A DNA stretch of 64,000 bases from contig MWYY01000060.1 in assembly GCA_002050355.1 (NCBI GenBank), positions 62,001 through 126,000 on the forward strand, read 5' to 3'. This DNA comes from Acidobacteria bacterium 28-9. Its GTDB lineage: Bacteria > Acidobacteriota > Blastocatellia > Pyrinomonadales > Pyrinomonadaceae. The position numbers and the translations under genes were made by a program. The first letter of the stretch is position 1. Every line of letters begins with the position of its first letter. Shown piece after piece: positions 59,932-64,000 of the stretch. Under the pieces are notes generated by a model. The model was not told the DNA's origin. It did no database searches and saw nothing but the letters and a program-made list of their open reading frames with translations.

Positions 59932-60480
59932 ATGAGTGAAAAACAGAGAATAAAAGGCGTCGAGGAAACGGAAGCATCGTTTTTGATTAAACCGCTTTAC
60001 GCTGCTTCTAGAAAAATTCTTGGGAAAGTCGTGCAGCCGCTTAAAGTTCAAGCGCGGCGACCTTCGATTGCGTGGTTTGGCAATCTTTTGGGTATTGCTA
60101 TTGAAAAGTCCGGTAAAGTCGAAGTGCGGATTCACGTTCTCGCGCAGCTTCGCGCGGCGCAAATTGTCGAATGCCCGTTCTGAATGGACAGCCTTCCTGC
60201 GGTCGGCAGGCAGAGAAAAGTTGTTACGGACGAAGAAATCAGAGAAATTCCCAATTGGGAACACAGCAAAGTTTTGGGCGAGCGCGATAAAGTTGCGATT
60301 GAATATGCGGAAGAAATATCAAAAACGCCCGTCAGTGTTTCCGATGAACTTTTCGAGAAATTGAAAAGGTTTTTTAGCGACGATCAAATCGTTGAACTGA
60401 CGGCAAGTATCGCTTACGAAAATTACCGCGCGCGGTTTAGTCACGCACTACACATAGCAAGCGAAAATTTATATAGGTAA
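59932..60480 (+). CDS. Probable AhpD/carboxymuconolactone decarboxylase-like selenoprotein, Sec at TGA 60181-60183
   Basis: Track splits it as 59857-60183 and 60184-60480 in the same frame; ...HVLAQLRAAQIVECPF(U)MDSLPAVGRQRKVVTDEEIREIPNWEHSKVLGERDKVAIEYAEEI...ALHIASENLYR*; the TGA sits at the second Cys of a CxxC motif. Confidence 0.85.
60184..60216 (+). promoter_or_regulatory. bSECIS-like hairpin
   Basis: Directly after TGA: CCTGC-GGTCG-GCAGG, loop starting GGUC 17 nt after the UGA. Confidence 0.75.
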
Positions 60481-60492
60481 CAGGAGAAAATT

Positions 60493-62277
60493 ATGGACGC
60501 AGAAATGGAAAAAGATTTTATCAAAGGCGGCGCGTTTTTGATTGAAGACCGAACGGCGGGCGAGGTTTTTACGCCGGAAGATTTAACCGAAGAGCAACGA
60601 ATGATTGGCGAGACGACGCGCGAATTTGTTGATACGGAAGTTCGTCCGAACATTGCCGAAATGGAAAAACACAACTGGCAACTATCGCGTGAATTAATCG
60701 TTAAAGCGGGCGAACTCGGACTTTTGGGCGCGAACATTCCCGAAGAATATGGCGGTTTGGAATTAGACCAAACGACTGGCATTGTCGTCGCAGAAAATAT
60801 GGGACGCGCGGGCGGCTTCGGCGTCGGTTACGGAGCGCAGACATCAATCGGATTGTTGCCGATTCTTTATTTTGGCTCGGAAGAATTAAAACGAAAATGG
60901 ATTCCGCCGATTGTTTCCGGCGAGACGATTACGGCTTATTGTTTGTCGGAAGCGGGAAGCGGCTCGGACGCGCTCGGCGCGAAGGCAAACGCAAAACTTT
61001 CGGACGACGGAACACATTATGTTTTGAACGGCGAAAAGATGTGGATTACAAACGGTGGTTTTGCCGATGTTTTCATTGTGTTCGCAAAAGTTGACGGCGA
61101 CAAAAAACAGTTTTCGGCGTTTGTTGTTGAACGCTCAGAAAATTGTCGCCCCGGCGCGGAAGAACATAAAATGGGCATCAAATCTTCTTCGACAACGCCT
61201 TTGATTTTATCTGATGCGCGAGTTCCGGTCGGAAACTTAATCGGCAACGTCGGCGACGGCGCGAAAATCGCTTTTAACATTTTGAATGTCGGAAGATTTA
61301 AACTCGGCGCGTCGGTGACGGGCGGCGCGAAACTCGCTTTGCACGAAGCAATTCGTTACGCGAATGAACGGCAGCAGTTTGGTAAATCAATTTCGTCTTT
61401 CGGCGCAATCAAACACAAACTTGCGGAAATGGCGATAAAAACTTGGGTTTCCGAATCAATTACTTACCGAACGGTCGGGATGATTGACGCTTTAATTGGC
61501 GACGGCGCGAGCGCGGAAAAGAAATTGCAGTCAATCGAAGAATATGCGGTTGAAAGTTCAATAAACAAAGTTGCTTGTTCCGAAGCGCTTGATTTTGTTG
61601 TTGATGAAATGGTGCAGATTTACGGTGGTTACGGTTATTCGGCGGATTACCCGGCGGAAAAAGCATATCGAGATTCGCGCATCAACCGCATTTTTGAAGG
61701 CACGAACGAAATCAATCGAATGCTCATTCCGGGAATGCTGATGAAACGCGCGATGAAAGATCAACTTGGTTTATTAAATGCGGCGAAGGCTTTGCAGGAC
61801 GAGATTTTAAATCCGCAAATGCCGTCGTTTGACGAAGACGAAACGGTTCTCGCAACCGAAATGAAGCTCGCGCAGAATGCGAAGAAAATCGCTTTAATGA
61901 TTCTCGGAACGGCGGCACAGAAATATATGATGGAGCTGCAAAATCAGCAGGAAATTTTGATGAACGCGGCGGACATTATCGTTGACGCATATCAAATGGA
62001 ATCGGCGATTTTGCGGGCGCAGAAGTTTGCCGAAAAGAACGGCGAAGACACGGCAGCGCGTGTTGTCGATATAGCATCGGTTTTCTGCAACGACGCAATT
62101 CAGCGTGTTGAAACGGCGGCGAAAAATACAATCGCGGCATTCGCAGAAGGCGACGAAATGCGAACGCTTCTTGTTGCGCTAAAACGATTTACAAAAAACA
62201 ATTCGCCTGTCAACACGATTGCGGCGCGACAACGAATTGCCGATACGCTTATTCAGGCGAACAAATATGTTTTTTAG
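60493..62277 (+). CDS. Acyl-CoA dehydrogenase
   Basis: 594 aa; AYCLSEAGSGSDALGAKANAKL, EKMWITNGGFADVF, YGGYGYSADYPAEKAYRDSRINRIFEGTNEINR. Confidence 0.96.
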   Translation: MDAEMEKDFIKGGAFLIEDRTAGEVFTPEDLTEEQRMIGETTREFVDTEVRPNIAEMEKHNWQLSRELIVKAGELGLLGANIPEEYGGLELDQTTGIVVAENMGRAGGFGVGYGAQTSIGLLPILYFGSEELKRKWIPPIVSGETITAYCLSEAGSGSDALGAKANAKLSDDGTHYVLNGEKMWITNGGFADVFIVFAKVDGDKKQFSAFVVERSENCRPGAEEHKMGIKSSSTTPLILSDARVPVGNLIGNVGDGAKIAFNILNVGRFKLGASVTGGAKLALHEAIRYANERQQFGKSISSFGAIKHKLAEMAIKTWVSESITYRTVGMIDALIGDGASAEKKLQSIEEYAVESSINKVACSEALDFVVDEMVQIYGGYGYSADYPAEKAYRDSRINRIFEGTNEINRMLIPGMLMKRAMKDQLGLLNAAKALQDEILNPQMPSFDEDETVLATEMKLAQNAKKIALMILGTAAQKYMMELQNQQEILMNAADIIVDAYQMESAILRAQKFAEKNGEDTAARVVDIASVFCNDAIQRVETAAKNTIAAFAEGDEMRTLLVALKRFTKNNSPVNTIAARQRIADTLIQANKYVF

Positions 62278-62310
62278 AAATTTCAGATTTCAAATTTCAA
62301 ATTTCAGATT

Positions 62311-62340
62311 AGTCCGAAGTTTTACGGCTTCGGACTTTTT
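62311..62340 (+). terminator. Rho-independent terminator after acyl-CoA dehydrogenase
   Basis: AGTCCGAAG-ttttacgg-CTTCGGACT followed by TTTT. Confidence 0.88.
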
Positions 62341-62577
62341 CTTTTGGCGCGGAAAGTGGAAAATGACTTTGCTGAAGTCGAAAATGTCGATGCGCGACAA
62401 ACACGAAACTTTTCGCGTGAAATCGCTGGTTAATAGATGAAAGATGATATGTGAGTTTTCTCTGTCATCTTTTATTTATCATCTTTCATCTATTATGAAG
62501 AAAAAAATCTTTTTCAAATTAATTGCGTATAAAATCGATTGCCGATTATCAAACTTCAAATTAAAAGGTAAAAATTA

Positions 62578-64000
62578 TGTTCAAAAAAATATGTCATAAG
62601 TTTGTGACGAGCGTTTTGCTAGCGCTGTTTATTTTCAGTTTTGTTGCCGCGCCCACGACGCTGGCAATTTCAAAACGGGACGTTCGCGCCGAAGCGCAAA
62701 AATTTATTGATGAATATACAGCGACGTGGACGAAGCTGCGTTACGAATCGTCGCAAGCCGAGTGGCGGTCAAACACGATGATCGTCGAAGGCGACGACAC
62801 GAATTCAAAAGCGACGGTTGCGGCGAATGAAAAACTCGTCGCTTTTACCGGCAGCAAAAAGAATATTGACGGCGCGACTAAATTTTTAAGCCAAAAAGAT
62901 AAATTAACCACGATTCAAGTCAAACAACTGCAAGCGATTCTTTTTATCGCGGCGAGCAATCCCGAAACGGCGAAGGATTTAGTCAAGGAACGCATCAGCG
63001 CCGAAACCGCGCAGACGGAAAAACTTTTTGGATTTGATTTTAAGATTGACGGAAAATCGGTAACGACGAACGACATTGACCGGATTTTGAAAGAGTCAAA
63101 CGATTTAGCCGCGCGGCGCGCGGCTTGGGAATCTTCCAAGCAAGTCGGTATCGGGCTGAAAGACGGTTTGGCGAATTTACAGCGACTCAGAAACGGCACG
63201 GTCAAACCGCTTGGCTACAAATCTTTTTACAGCTATCAGGTTTCCGAATACGGAATGACGGCGGAAGAAATGCAGGCGTTGATGATGAAGATTAACCGCG
63301 AGCTTCGTCCGCTTTATCGCGAACTTCACACTTGGGCGCGGTACGAATTGGCGAAAAAATATAACCAGCCCGTGCCTGACCAACTGCCCGCCGATTGGCT
63401 GACCAATCGTTGGGGACAGGATTGGAGCGAGATGGTGACGGTCGAAGGAATGGACGTGAACGCCGCGCTCAAGAATAAATCTGCGGAATGGATTGTCAAA
63501 GAAGGCGAGAATTTTTACGTTTCACTTGGTTTTCCGCGCCTGCCGCAATCGTTCTGGGATAAATCGTCGCTTTATCCTTTGCCGAAGGATGCGAAATATA
63601 AAAAGAACAATCACGCATCGGCTTGGCATCTTGATTTGGAAAACGATTTGCGTTCATTGATGAGCGTCGAGCCGAACGCCGAATGGTTCGAAACGTCGAA
63701 CCACGAACTCGGTCATATTTATTATTACATCAACTACACGAACAAAAACGTGCCGCCGCTTCTTCGTGAAGGCGCGAATCGCGCTTATCACGAAGCCATC
63801 GGTTCTATGATGGGTTTCGCCGCGACGCAAAAACCGTTTCTCGTCGGGCGCGGTTTAATCGCGGCGGACGCAAAAGTTGACCAAACGCAGGCGCTTCTGC
63901 GTGAAGCGTTGAGCAACGTCGTATTTATTCCGTTTTCCGCCGGAACGATGCCTGGTTTTGAATACGCGCTTTACGAGAAAAATTTGCCGAAAGACCAATA
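62578..64000 (+). CDS. M2 family (ACE-like) peptidyl-dipeptidase, partial at right edge
   Basis: Open frame from ATG 62578; signal peptide; HELGH motif in SNHELGHIYYYINY, REGANRAYHEAIGSMMGFAA. Confidence 0.9.

Overview
The window is chromosomal DNA that looks like an Acidobacteriota (Blastocatellia-like) genome. That placement is inferred from gene content and was not computed. I see no phage, integron, CRISPR array or IS element. Main contents: a bTHX gene running off the left edge; a complex I block nuoA-B-C-D-[TonB-domain ORF]-E-F; a thiS/thiG locus; a redox block (Rrf2, nitroreductase, aldo/keto reductases, OsmC, thioredoxin, hemerythrin); a bifunctional homocysteine methyltransferase/MTHFR gene; mutM; umuDC; thiE-thiD; folA-DUF2071-selB; a sigma-54 activator; tsaE-nnr; tRNA-Arg(CCT); apt; a chlorite-dismutase-family gene; and a fatty-acid oxidation block (fadB-like, thiolase, acyl-CoA dehydrogenase) with HicBA and a nucleotidyltransferase/small-ORF pair. 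Most notable observations: (1) a probable unannotated selenoprotein, an AhpD/CMD-like protein with a CPF-U motif at 59932-60480, with an in-frame TGA followed by a GGUC-loop bSECIS-like hairpin, and selB in the same window; (2) a SAM-II-like riboswitch with a readable terminator/antiterminator upstream of the methionine-cycle gene, present twice because of a 1732-bp near-perfect tandem duplication; (3) a second, 1051-bp tandem duplication at nuoA/thiS/thiG in which a structured thiS leader is identical while the flanks have diverged; (4) a FadR-like palindrome in the fadB promoter and paired Rrf2-type operators; (5) heptamer-type repeats that have entered coding sequences; (6) several homopolymer frameshifts and gene relics that are either sequence errors or real decay.
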